Positions 23,186-31,677 of a stretch of DNA of 64,000 nucleotides are shown here, piece by piece (positions within the stretch are counted from its first letter, which is position 1; each line of letters begins with the position of its first letter). Below the pieces are notes generated by a model. The model searched no databases, was not told where the DNA came from, and saw nothing but the letters and a program-made list of their open reading frames with translations. This DNA comes from Ferruginibacter lapsinanis (lineage in GTDB: Bacteria; Bacteroidota; Bacteroidia; Chitinophagales; Chitinophagaceae), in assembly GCF_020783315.1 (NCBI RefSeq), contig NZ_CP086063.1, positions 1,178,001 through 1,242,000 on the forward strand. The letters are read 5' to 3'. Made by a program: the position numbers and the translations under genes.

Positions 23186-23223
23186 ATATTTTTTTAACCC
23201 TAATTATTAATCAAAAAACAATT

Positions 23224-23805
23224 ATGAAATTTTACGCAAGCGTAGCAATTGCTGCAATCTTAATGACAACTCAGGCCAAGGCACAACATGTAAACATTGG
23301 TATCAAAGGTGGATTCAACCTTTATAATATCAATAACAGTAATGGAGTAAAGTACGATAGCAAACCGGGCATCCATTTGGGGTTGATAGGGCATATACAT
23401 CTAGCCAAACAGGTAGCATTTCAACCGGAAATAGTGTACTCTAGCCAAGGCGCAAAATACACAACAGGCGGAGTAGTTACCAAACTTAATTTGAACTACG
23501 TTAATGTGCCATTGATGTTGCAGTATATGTTTGACAATGGCTTCAGGTTACAAGCCGGACCACAAGTTGGTTTTTTAATAAGTGCAAAATCTAAAACAAA
23601 TGATGTGGATACTGATGTTAAAGACAATTTAAAAATGGTTGATTTTGGCCTTGGATTTGGCGCAGGTTATGTACATCCTCCCAGTGGTCTTGGTATAGAT
23701 ATCAGATACAATCTTGGATTGAGTGATATCAATGAAAACAATGCTGTAAAATCAACTAACAGAGGTTTACAGTTAGGTGTTTTTTATCTTTTTAATCATA
23801 AATAA
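23224..23805 (+). CDS. Small outer-membrane beta-barrel protein (porin-family)
   Basis: 193 aa. Signal peptide about 1-21 (ends TQAKAQ), then an eight-strand-like barrel (VNIGIKGGFNLYNI ... LQLGVFYLFNHK, ending in an aromatic-rich strand) typical of the OMP_b-brl_2 family. The ATG at 23224 gives the correct signal peptide; upstream in-frame codons lie within the previous gene. A strong terminator follows. Transport function is unknown; such proteins are often stress-induced in Bacteroidota. Confidence 0.86.
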   Translation: MKFYASVAIAAILMTTQAKAQHVNIGIKGGFNLYNINNSNGVKYDSKPGIHLGLIGHIHLAKQVAFQPEIVYSSQGAKYTTGGVVTKLNLNYVNVPLMLQYMFDNGFRLQAGPQVGFLISAKSKTNDVDTDVKDNLKMVDFGLGFGAGYVHPPSGLGIDIRYNLGLSDINENNAVKSTNRGLQLGVFYLFNHK

Positions 23806-23810
23806 TATTT

Positions 23811-23847
23811 CGGAAGAGATGGTGTTTGCCGTCTCTTCCGATTTTTT
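23811..23847 (+). terminator. Intrinsic terminator after the beta-barrel gene
   Basis: Stem CGGAAGAGA (23811-23819) / TCTCTTCCG (23832-23840), followed by A and six T bases. Confidence 0.88.
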
Positions 23848-23861
23848 AAAAGAATAAAATT

Positions 23862-24620
23862 TTGGTTGTTTATTTAAAAAATATTTTTACTGATACCGGT
23901 ATTGTAACACAGTTTATTGCCCGATTTTTCAAAGAGTTCTTTAAGCCTCCGTTTGAGATAAGAGAATTTTTGAAACAATGTTATGTGATAGGGTATAAAT
24001 CCTTACCCCTGGTAACTATTACGGGTTTTATAATGGGGTTGGTGTTAACGCTTCAATCACGACCTACGTTAGCTGAGTTTGGCGCCGAATCGTGGTTGCC
24101 AAGCATGGTGGCATTATCATTGATCAGAGAGATCGCTCCGGTAATTACTGCGTTGATATGTGCAGGAAAAGTTGCATCAGGGATTGGTGCCGAACTGGGT
24201 TCTATGAAAGTAACGGAGCAAATAGATGCAATGGAAGTATCTGCGATCAATCCATATAAATATCTGGTAGTAACAAGAGTAATGGCTACTACTTTAATGA
24301 TTCCACTGTTGGTTGTTTATGCCGATGGTATTGGAATTATTGGCGGGTATGTAGGTATTAACATACATAGCGATGTTAGTTTGTTCAGGTATTTTTCCCA
24401 AGTGTTTGAAGCGTTGGAATTTTTAGATATTATTCCGGCCACTGTCAAAACGTTTTTCTTCGGATTTTTTATTGGCATGATAGGCTGCTATAAAGGATAC
24501 ACAGCTGCCAATGGTACAGAGAGTGTGGGTAAAGCGGCTAACTCCGCAGTGGTAGCGGCGTCTTTATCAATATTCATTATTGATATGCTGGCAGTACAAA
24601 TAACAGATCTATTTTTCTAA
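23862..24620 (+). CDS. mlaE: MlaE-family ABC transporter permease
   Basis: 252 aa with about five membrane segments. It shows the MlaE pattern (GFIMGLVLTLQSRPTLAEFG; ALICAGKVASGIGAELGSMK; VTEQIDAMEVSAINPYKYLV). MlaE is the inner-membrane channel of the MCE lipid transporter that moves phospholipids between inner membrane and periplasmic MCE proteins. No ATG is available near the 5' end, so TTG at 23862 is taken; the start is uncertain. It is followed after 4 bp by mlaF and then mlaD. Confidence 0.93.
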   Translation: MVVYLKNIFTDTGIVTQFIARFFKEFFKPPFEIREFLKQCYVIGYKSLPLVTITGFIMGLVLTLQSRPTLAEFGAESWLPSMVALSLIREIAPVITALICAGKVASGIGAELGSMKVTEQIDAMEVSAINPYKYLVVTRVMATTLMIPLLVVYADGIGIIGGYVGINIHSDVSLFRYFSQVFEALEFLDIIPATVKTFFFGFFIGMIGCYKGYTAANGTESVGKAANSAVVAASLSIFIIDMLAVQITDLFF

Positions 24621-24624
24621 CAAT

Positions 24625-25404
24625 ATGGAACAGCCCGTAACAGATATAATACAAACAACAACGCAAAATATAGCAGCACCTATCATAGAGATAGAAGGGT
24701 TATACAAATCTTTTGGCAAAGACAACGATGTTTTAAAGGGGCTCAATCTTGTGGTAAACAAAGGAGAGAACCTGGTGATATTGGGTAAGTCGGGGTCAGG
24801 AAAGTCAATTGCTATAAAATGTTTAGTTGGTTTGGTGGCAGCAGACAAAGGCCTGATAAAGGTTTTTAATGCTGATATCAGTTTGTTGGACGATAATCAA
24901 TTGAATGCAATAAGAGTGAGGATTGGATTCCTTTTTCAAAATGCGGCTTTGTACGATTCTATGACGGTGAGAGAAAATCTTCGATTTCCTTTAAAGCGAC
25001 ATTCCAAAGATCTTTCTGAAGAAGAAATTGAAAAGGCAATAATTGCTGCGTTGGCAAATGTAGGCCTCGAAGAAGCAATAGATAAAATGCCTAGCGAATT
25101 GTCGGGGGGTATGCGGAAAAGGATCGGATTGGCACGTACACTTATTTTAAATCCGGAGATAATATTATATGATGAACCAACAACAGGTTTGGATACAATT
25201 ACTTCCAGGGAAATAAGCGAACTTATTTTGTCTCTTCAAAAAAAATATAAAACAACCTCTATCATCATTACTCATGATATGGCTTGTGCTAAACTTACAG
25301 CAGATAAGTTAATGGTTCTCAAAGATGGTGTGATCAATGCTGAAGGAACTTATGAGGAATTGGAAAAAAGTGAGGATGAATGGGTTCGCTCGTTCTTTAA
25401 TTAA
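24625..25404 (+). CDS. mlaF: MlaF-like ABC transporter ATP-binding protein
   Basis: 259 aa. Walker A GKSGSGKS, Q-loop (FLFQNAALYDSMTV), signature LSGGMRKRIGLAR, Walker B IILYDEPTTGLD and switch His in IITHD are all present, so the ATPase should be active. MRKR in the signature is characteristic of the Mla/Mkl subfamily. It powers the MlaE channel. The extra 15 N-terminal residues before the domain are polar. Confidence 0.94.
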   Translation: MEQPVTDIIQTTTQNIAAPIIEIEGLYKSFGKDNDVLKGLNLVVNKGENLVILGKSGSGKSIAIKCLVGLVAADKGLIKVFNADISLLDDNQLNAIRVRIGFLFQNAALYDSMTVRENLRFPLKRHSKDLSEEEIEKAIIAALANVGLEEAIDKMPSELSGGMRKRIGLARTLILNPEIILYDEPTTGLDTITSREISELILSLQKKYKTTSIIITHDMACAKLTADKLMVLKDGVINAEGTYEELEKSEDEWVRSFFN

Positions 25405-25425
25405 TGACAGTATAAAATAAAAAAT

Positions 25426-26304
25426 ATGAATAAGGAATCGGGCTTTACCTGGAAATTAGGAATGTTTGTACTCATTGGATTGGTCTTGTTTGTAGTAACG
25501 ATCTACTTTGTTGGTAAACAAAAAAATCTTTTTGGTTCTACTTTTCGTTTGAAGGCAAAATTCAAAACCGTCAGCGGTTTAAAAGAAGGTAATAATGTTC
25601 GCTTCTCCGGTATTAATGTGGGGACCATCGATAATATTGAATTAACAACTGATACTACAGTAGTAGTTGATATCGTCTTAAAGAAGGAAGTTCAGCAGTT
25701 TATTAAGACCGATGCTAAAGCAAGCATTGGTTCAGATGGATTGATGGGGGATAAAGTGTTAACGATTTCTCCCGGCACACCAACAAATCCCCAGGTGAAG
25801 GATAATGATCTTATTGCTTCCAAAACTGCAATAGAAATGGATGATGTGATGAACAGTATAAAGACGAGTGTAGATAATGCCGGAATTATTACCGGGCAAT
25901 TGGCTGCATTTAGTTTTAAGATGAATAATGGCAATGGGGCATTGTCGCAATTAATAAGTGATGAAGAAACATCTAACAGTATAAAAAGTACGATCAAAAA
26001 TTTACAGGTCAGTTCAAACAAATTTGCACAGTTCACTTCTAAATTGAATGATGGCAATTTTAATCAAACACTTGACTCTACTATGGCTAACATACAAGGT
26101 GCCACAAAAGGCCTTGATGAAAACATGGAGGCGTTACAACATAATTTTTTATTAAGAGGATTTTTTAAGAAAAAGGCAAAAGCAGAGGCAAAGAAAGCGG
26201 CTGAGGCCAAAAAGGCAATTGAAGCCAAAAAGAAAAATGATCTGATAAAAAAAGATACACTAACGATCAAGATGATCAATCCAATAGATAGCATAGCGCA
26301 ATAA
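25426..26304 (+). CDS. mlaD: MlaD-like MCE-domain lipid-binding protein
   Basis: 292 aa. One N-terminal membrane anchor (about 11-30), then a single MCE domain (about 38-125: FKTVSGLKEGNNVRFSGINV, DGLMGDKVLTISPG). Next comes a helical region (about 140-235) and a lysine/alanine/glutamate-rich tail (KKAKAEAKKAAEAKKAIEAK). MCE proteins form hexameric rings holding lipid in the periplasm. The highly charged tail is unlike E. coli MlaD and may bridge to another envelope component. It lies 21 bp after mlaF, completing a minimal E-F-D cassette without mlaB or mlaC. Confidence 0.92.
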   Translation: MNKESGFTWKLGMFVLIGLVLFVVTIYFVGKQKNLFGSTFRLKAKFKTVSGLKEGNNVRFSGINVGTIDNIELTTDTTVVVDIVLKKEVQQFIKTDAKASIGSDGLMGDKVLTISPGTPTNPQVKDNDLIASKTAIEMDDVMNSIKTSVDNAGIITGQLAAFSFKMNNGNGALSQLISDEETSNSIKSTIKNLQVSSNKFAQFTSKLNDGNFNQTLDSTMANIQGATKGLDENMEALQHNFLLRGFFKKKAKAEAKKAAEAKKAIEAKKKNDLIKKDTLTIKMINPIDSIAQ

Positions 26305-26430
26305 AATGCTTTGTTCAAAGATCAAATGCTACATACACTTATAGCCATTGGGAATCGTTATTTATTTTAACTGTTTCGATATGTCCGGTTGAGTAGTATA
26401 AGTAGATCGGCATATAACAGATATTATCAA

Positions 26431-29400
26431 ATGAGCACTAAAAACATATTCAGAAGGGTCAGAAAAATGTTTCTGTACATACTTAGTTTTGTGCTTTTTG
26501 TTTTTATTGCACTTGTCGGATTTCTACATACCAATTATGCAAAAGAGCTTGTCAACGAAAAGATACAAGCCTATCTCCGGTATAAAATTAAAACGAAAGT
26601 TGTTATTGGTTCAGTTGATTATAGTTTACCACGTAGTATAATATTTAAAAATGTATACCTGGAAGATCAGGACAACGATACGCTATTGGCGGGAGAAATA
26701 GTATCTGTTGAATTAAATATGCTTAAACTTTTTTGGGGTGAAACAGATATCAACAAAGTTGAACTAAAAAATATAAACGCCAATATATCACGAAGAGCAA
26801 ATGAGACTGATTATAATTTCCAGTTTCTTGTCAAAGCATTTTCAGGCGACACGACCACAATCAATCCGATAGCTAAAGACTCGATTCCTTTAAAAATTAT
26901 TTTAAAAGAGATTACGTTGGAGAACTTTAATTTAAAATTTAAAGATGAACATGCAGGGAATGATTTTAATACAACGGTAAAACAGCTGAATGCTACAGTT
27001 AATACATTTCAACCCGATCGATTGTTTTTTGCGATCGAAAACCTCAATACGTCCGGGGTTGATTTTTCGATGAAGTTGTACAAGCCGGAGAATTTACAAC
27101 CTGCTCAATATTCTACTACATCAAATAATAACTTCAGACTTACTGCTAATCAATCAGATCTAAAGAATATACAGGTGTCTATTAAAGATGAAGCAGATGG
27201 TATGTTTTACAGCAATGACGTACACCATCTTACAACCAGTAGCACGGATATCAATCTTCTGTTGCAAAAAGTAGTGCTTGGTGATGTAATAGTAGACAGC
27301 TCTTCTGCAAAATTTATTGCTCCGGTAAATATACCGCATCAGTTAGTGAATGTTTCAGGTAAAAACAATGACTGGATCGTTTCATTAAAGTCTTTACAGT
27401 TATCTAATGATCAGTTTCAATTTGATGAAAATCAATCAGCGATACAAAAAGGAGGTTTTGATCCATCACACTTATTGGCAAAAAACATTCATGCAAGTAC
27501 CGGAGCTATTTTTTATTCGCCAGACAGTATGGCGGCAATGATACATCAACTGGCTTTTGTCGAAAAGAGCGGACTGATTGTTGATACAGCTCATGGACAA
27601 CTTCTGTATGGCAAAACAGGCATTGTGGCTACAGACTTTTATCTTAAAACCCCACAGAGTGTACTACAAAATTCATTTCGGCTTTATTGTGACGATATTT
27701 CAAAACTTCAATCTAACACCCAAAACAGTGTGGTAACAGCGATGTTATCTCATTCTACTATTGCAATAAATGATCTGTACACCATACTGCCATCAGTTAA
27801 AGAATATTTACCGGTAGAAAAATTTCATGATAATGTTATACATATTAACTCTGAAGTGAAAGGAAGTTTACAACAATTGGTCATCCCGTATCTGCAGCTG
27901 AAAGGGTTATCCGGCAGCTCAATAAATGCTAAAGCCATTTTATATAATATTGCCGATGCTGAAAAGATGGGATACGATATAACTGTTTATAATTCTCATT
28001 TATTAAAAAAAGACGTACTTAAATTTATTCCTTATAATGAATATGTTGGCGAGCTACCCAACGACATAAATTTGAATACTCACATAAAAGGGAACAGGAC
28101 GAAGAGCATTTTCGATCTGGATATAAGTAGTACTTTATTTAAATTAAAAGGAAAGGCTGATATTAAGAACATTAATAAACCTGAAAAAATTCAATACGAT
28201 ATTTCCATCAAGGAGGGTAAAGTAGAAAAAAGTTTCATTGAAAAATTCATTCCACAAAACACTATTCCTTCTTCTATTCAACTACCATCGACGATTTTAT
28301 TCAAAGGTCTCTTAAAGGGGGATATGAATAATGTAACACCTGACCTGGTAATAAGTGGAACCTACGGAACAGTTACTGCGAAAGGGTATGTACATAATTT
28401 TAAAAATACTGCCGCCGCTAATTATGATATGTATTTTACTACTCAGAATTTTGAAGTGGGGAAACTGTTGAAACAAGATAGTGTACTCGGAAATATTACT
28501 TTATCAGGTTCGGCAAAAGGAACAGGCCTCGACTATAAAACGATGCGTTCCAATTTTGACTTTACGATTGGGCAGGTGAAAGTAAAAAAATATGACTACA
28601 AAAACATTACAGTAGTTGCTGATTTGAATAAAGGAAAATTAGCATCAGCCGGAAATGTAAATGATTCAAATGTGCAGGTTAGATTTACAGCAGCGGCCAA
28701 TCTGTCTAATAAGTATCCATCTGATGTGGATATGATTTTTTTAGTAGATACCATACAGTTGCAGCAATTGCATTTGTATAACGACACCCTCAATGCTTCT
28801 TTTAAAACTCATATCACTGCAGAAGATCTGGACCCTAGGAATTTGAATGCCTATATACTGATAGACTCTTCTAAATTATTCCTTAATAATAAACACTATT
28901 TGTTAGATTCGATCATTGCGAAAGCTGTTGCTGTGAATGGTGAAAATGATGTGGCATTTCGGTCTCCCCTGGCTGATATTTTTGCGAAAGGGAAGTTTGA
29001 CTATGAACAGATTGCTCAATCTGTTATACAATATATAGATAAGCACTACAATATAGTATCAACTCTTCCTGAACAACTACCTCCACAACAGATTACCGTT
29101 GAGGGCAAAATAAAAAAACATCCATTGATGCCTGATCTGATACCAGGATTGGCTTACGAGGATATAGTATTTGATGCCGGTTATACTTCTAATTGGGGAG
29201 ACAGCGCATTGAAAGTACATGCATTCGTGCCGGGGTTTTCTTATCAAACCTATTCAGTGAGTAATGGTAAAATTGATATTGCTTCTTTAAATAGCGAAAT
29301 TGATTATGCAGCTACTTTTGATACGTTAAGAGTAAATAAAAATACTTTTTATGCTACTGCACTAAAAGGGAATTTGATAAATGATAGCTTAAATATTTCT

Positions 29401-31677
29401 GCTCTAACCAAAGACAAAAAAAATATTGACCAGTTTGGAATTGGCGCAGCCATTACTGCAAGTAATGATAACTACACGTTTTCATTGCAAAAAGATCTGC
29501 TGTTGAATTATCAGCAATGGAATGTGTCATCAGATAATAAGATCAGTTATTCTCCACAAGGGATATTGGTTCATAATTTTTCTTTGGAAAATGGGCATTC
29601 AAAAATTTCAGCTAATAGTCCGGAAAATATCATCAATAGCCCGATCGATATTAATATTGAAAAATTTGATATTAAAGATATTGCCTCAATAGCAAACAGA
29701 GACACGCTGCTGGCAAGTGGGATCATCAACGGAAAAATAAATGTGAGCGACTTAGATAAAAAGCTTCCGGCATTCACTGGCAATCTTACGGTGGATGGTT
29801 TGCAGTATATGCAGCAACCGATAGGTGATATAAAATTTTCTGCCACCAACAGAACGGAAAATACTGTTGCAGCTACTTTAGAATTGACAGGTAATGGAAA
29901 TAATGTGATCACAAAAGGAAATTATTATTTGAATAATGAGTCAGATCAATTTGATGCTGATCTGGATATTCGTCGATTAAGTATGCCTACTTTGCAGGCA
30001 TTTACCATTGGTAACTTGACAAGATCTTCAGGTAGTTTAAATGGAAATATTAAATTATCCGGGAGCTTTAAAGAACCAAAATGGAATGGAGCAGTAAATT
30101 TCGATTCTGCAAAATTTACCATTGCCAAAACCGGTGCCGCCTATTCGATAGATCAACAAAAAATAGCACTTAATTACCCCGATATTAATTTTAATAATTT
30201 TTCTATCAAAGATTCTACAGGTAATACAATGACAGTAGATGGCAAGGTCATTGCTCAATCTTTAACTGACTATGATTTTTCGCTGGCACTAAAATCAAGA
30301 AATTTTACAATTGTCAATACGCCCAAGGCCATCGATAATCAGATATACGGTTTTGCTGCTATCACGTCAAATGTTACAGTGTCAGGAAATATGAGTAGTC
30401 CTGATATTGAGGGTAGTGTTTCTCTTACTAATAAAAGCGATGTAACGATCGTATTGCCGGAACAGAACCTGGATAAAAATGCAGCAAGATCAGTGGTACG
30501 ATTTATTGACAGAGACACTTTTGCTTTACCCGAAAAAATAGCGTTCAGTCCGCAAGCAGAACAAAAATCAGGCTTTGCAGAATTTCTTAATTACAACCTG
30601 AACATAACAATTGCTAAAAATGCAGCACTTACCATTATAGTAGATCCTTCAAGTGGCGATGAATTAAAAGTACAAGGAGATGCCCAGTTAAATGCAGGTG
30701 TAGATCCCGGAGGTAATATTGTATTGGCCGGAAACTATGCATTGAAAAGCGGTTATTATATTTTAAACTATCAGTTCTTACAAAGAAAATTCAACTTGCT
30801 GGAGGGAAGCACCATAGCATTTTCAGGCTCACCGATGGATGCACAGGTTGATATTACGGCAGAATATATTGCTTATACGGCAGCAGGAGATCTGTTAGAA
30901 AATGAAGTAGGACAGATGGATGCATCACTGGCTTCAATGTTTAACCAGAAAATTCCTTTTAGGGTAGTGCTGTATTTGAAAGGAGAGATGAAAAAGCCTG
31001 TCATCAGTTTTGATATTCAATTGCCGGATGAAAGTTTAAATGTGCCGATCAGTAATGCTTTGCGAACCACTATCGAAAACAAGCTGACTCAAATGCGTGG
31101 AGATGCGGCTGCAACAAATAAAGAAGTTTTTTCGTTGCTATTGCTTGGCCGCTTTGTAGGAGAACAAAGCTCAGATTTTTTTAAGGGCAATGGAGCAACA
31201 ATCGATGATGTGGCAAGACAAAGCGTAAGCAAATTTTTATCTTCTGCCCTTAATCAAATAGCCGCAGATCTTTTTAAAGGAATAGATATTGATCTTAATT
31301 TAAATAGTTACCAGGATTTTAGTAATGGCACTGCACAACAAAAAACAGACTTGAATGTGGCAGTAAGCAAAAACTTTTTGAATAACAGGTTGACTGTTAC
31401 TGCAGGTAAGAATTTTGGTATAGAAGGAAAAGGAGAAGGGGCAAAAACCGTACAGCAAAATACCAGCTCATTTCCTGACCTGACATTGAATTATAAATTG
31501 TCCAGAGATGGGAAATACATGCTAAAGGCATACAAGAAAGAACAATATGAAGTAACAGTAGATGGGTATGTGGTTGAAACGGGAGTAGCATTTGTTATCA
31601 CTCTTGAATATGACAAATTCAAAGAACTGTTTCATAAAAAAAAGAAACGAACAAAAAAAAGTCCGCCAATTAGATGA
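26431..31677 (+). CDS. tamB: TamB/AsmA-like bridge protein
   Basis: 1748 aa from the ATG at 26431; a TTG at 26389 would add 14 residues. One N-terminal membrane segment (LYILSFVLFVFIALVGFLH, about 14-35) is followed by an AsmA-like start and a very long beta-strand repeat region. The C-terminal 400 residues carry the TamB domain (for example LAGNYALKSGYYILNYQFLQ and SGSPMDAQVDITAEYIA). TamB-type proteins form a hydrophobic groove across the periplasm and are linked to outer-membrane protein assembly or phospholipid transport. The gene lies 126 bp after mlaD, and its last codons overlap tamL by 4 bp, so TamB and TamL are translated together. Confidence 0.93.
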   Translation: MSTKNIFRRVRKMFLYILSFVLFVFIALVGFLHTNYAKELVNEKIQAYLRYKIKTKVVIGSVDYSLPRSIIFKNVYLEDQDNDTLLAGEIVSVELNMLKLFWGETDINKVELKNINANISRRANETDYNFQFLVKAFSGDTTTINPIAKDSIPLKIILKEITLENFNLKFKDEHAGNDFNTTVKQLNATVNTFQPDRLFFAIENLNTSGVDFSMKLYKPENLQPAQYSTTSNNNFRLTANQSDLKNIQVSIKDEADGMFYSNDVHHLTTSSTDINLLLQKVVLGDVIVDSSSAKFIAPVNIPHQLVNVSGKNNDWIVSLKSLQLSNDQFQFDENQSAIQKGGFDPSHLLAKNIHASTGAIFYSPDSMAAMIHQLAFVEKSGLIVDTAHGQLLYGKTGIVATDFYLKTPQSVLQNSFRLYCDDISKLQSNTQNSVVTAMLSHSTIAINDLYTILPSVKEYLPVEKFHDNVIHINSEVKGSLQQLVIPYLQLKGLSGSSINAKAILYNIADAEKMGYDITVYNSHLLKKDVLKFIPYNEYVGELPNDINLNTHIKGNRTKSIFDLDISSTLFKLKGKADIKNINKPEKIQYDISIKEGKVEKSFIEKFIPQNTIPSSIQLPSTILFKGLLKGDMNNVTPDLVISGTYGTVTAKGYVHNFKNTAAANYDMYFTTQNFEVGKLLKQDSVLGNITLSGSAKGTGLDYKTMRSNFDFTIGQVKVKKYDYKNITVVADLNKGKLASAGNVNDSNVQVRFTAAANLSNKYPSDVDMIFLVDTIQLQQLHLYNDTLNASFKTHITAEDLDPRNLNAYILIDSSKLFLNNKHYLLDSIIAKAVAVNGENDVAFRSPLADIFAKGKFDYEQIAQSVIQYIDKHYNIVSTLPEQLPPQQITVEGKIKKHPLMPDLIPGLAYEDIVFDAGYTSNWGDSALKVHAFVPGFSYQTYSVSNGKIDIASLNSEIDYAATFDTLRVNKNTFYATALKGNLINDSLNISALTKDKKNIDQFGIGAAITASNDNYTFSLQKDLLLNYQQWNVSSDNKISYSPQGILVHNFSLENGHSKISANSPENIINSPIDINIEKFDIKDIASIANRDTLLASGIINGKINVSDLDKKLPAFTGNLTVDGLQYMQQPIGDIKFSATNRTENTVAATLELTGNGNNVITKGNYYLNNESDQFDADLDIRRLSMPTLQAFTIGNLTRSSGSLNGNIKLSGSFKEPKWNGAVNFDSAKFTIAKTGAAYSIDQQKIALNYPDINFNNFSIKDSTGNTMTVDGKVIAQSLTDYDFSLALKSRNFTIVNTPKAIDNQIYGFAAITSNVTVSGNMSSPDIEGSVSLTNKSDVTIVLPEQNLDKNAARSVVRFIDRDTFALPEKIAFSPQAEQKSGFAEFLNYNLNITIAKNAALTIIVDPSSGDELKVQGDAQLNAGVDPGGNIVLAGNYALKSGYYILNYQFLQRKFNLLEGSTIAFSGSPMDAQVDITAEYIAYTAAGDLLENEVGQMDASLASMFNQKIPFRVVLYLKGEMKKPVISFDIQLPDESLNVPISNALRTTIENKLTQMRGDAAATNKEVFSLLLLGRFVGEQSSDFFKGNGATIDDVARQSVSKFLSSALNQIAADLFKGIDIDLNLNSYQDFSNGTAQQKTDLNVAVSKNFLNNRLTVTAGKNFGIEGKGEGAKTVQQNTSSFPDLTLNYKLSRDGKYMLKAYKKEQYEVTVDGYVVETGVAFVITLEYDKFKELFHKKKKRTKKSPPIR

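Noticed and set aside
28596..30258. Several open frames on the minus strand within tamB
   Set aside because: They are antisense to a continuous, family-typical tamB frame and have no independent motifs or promoters.
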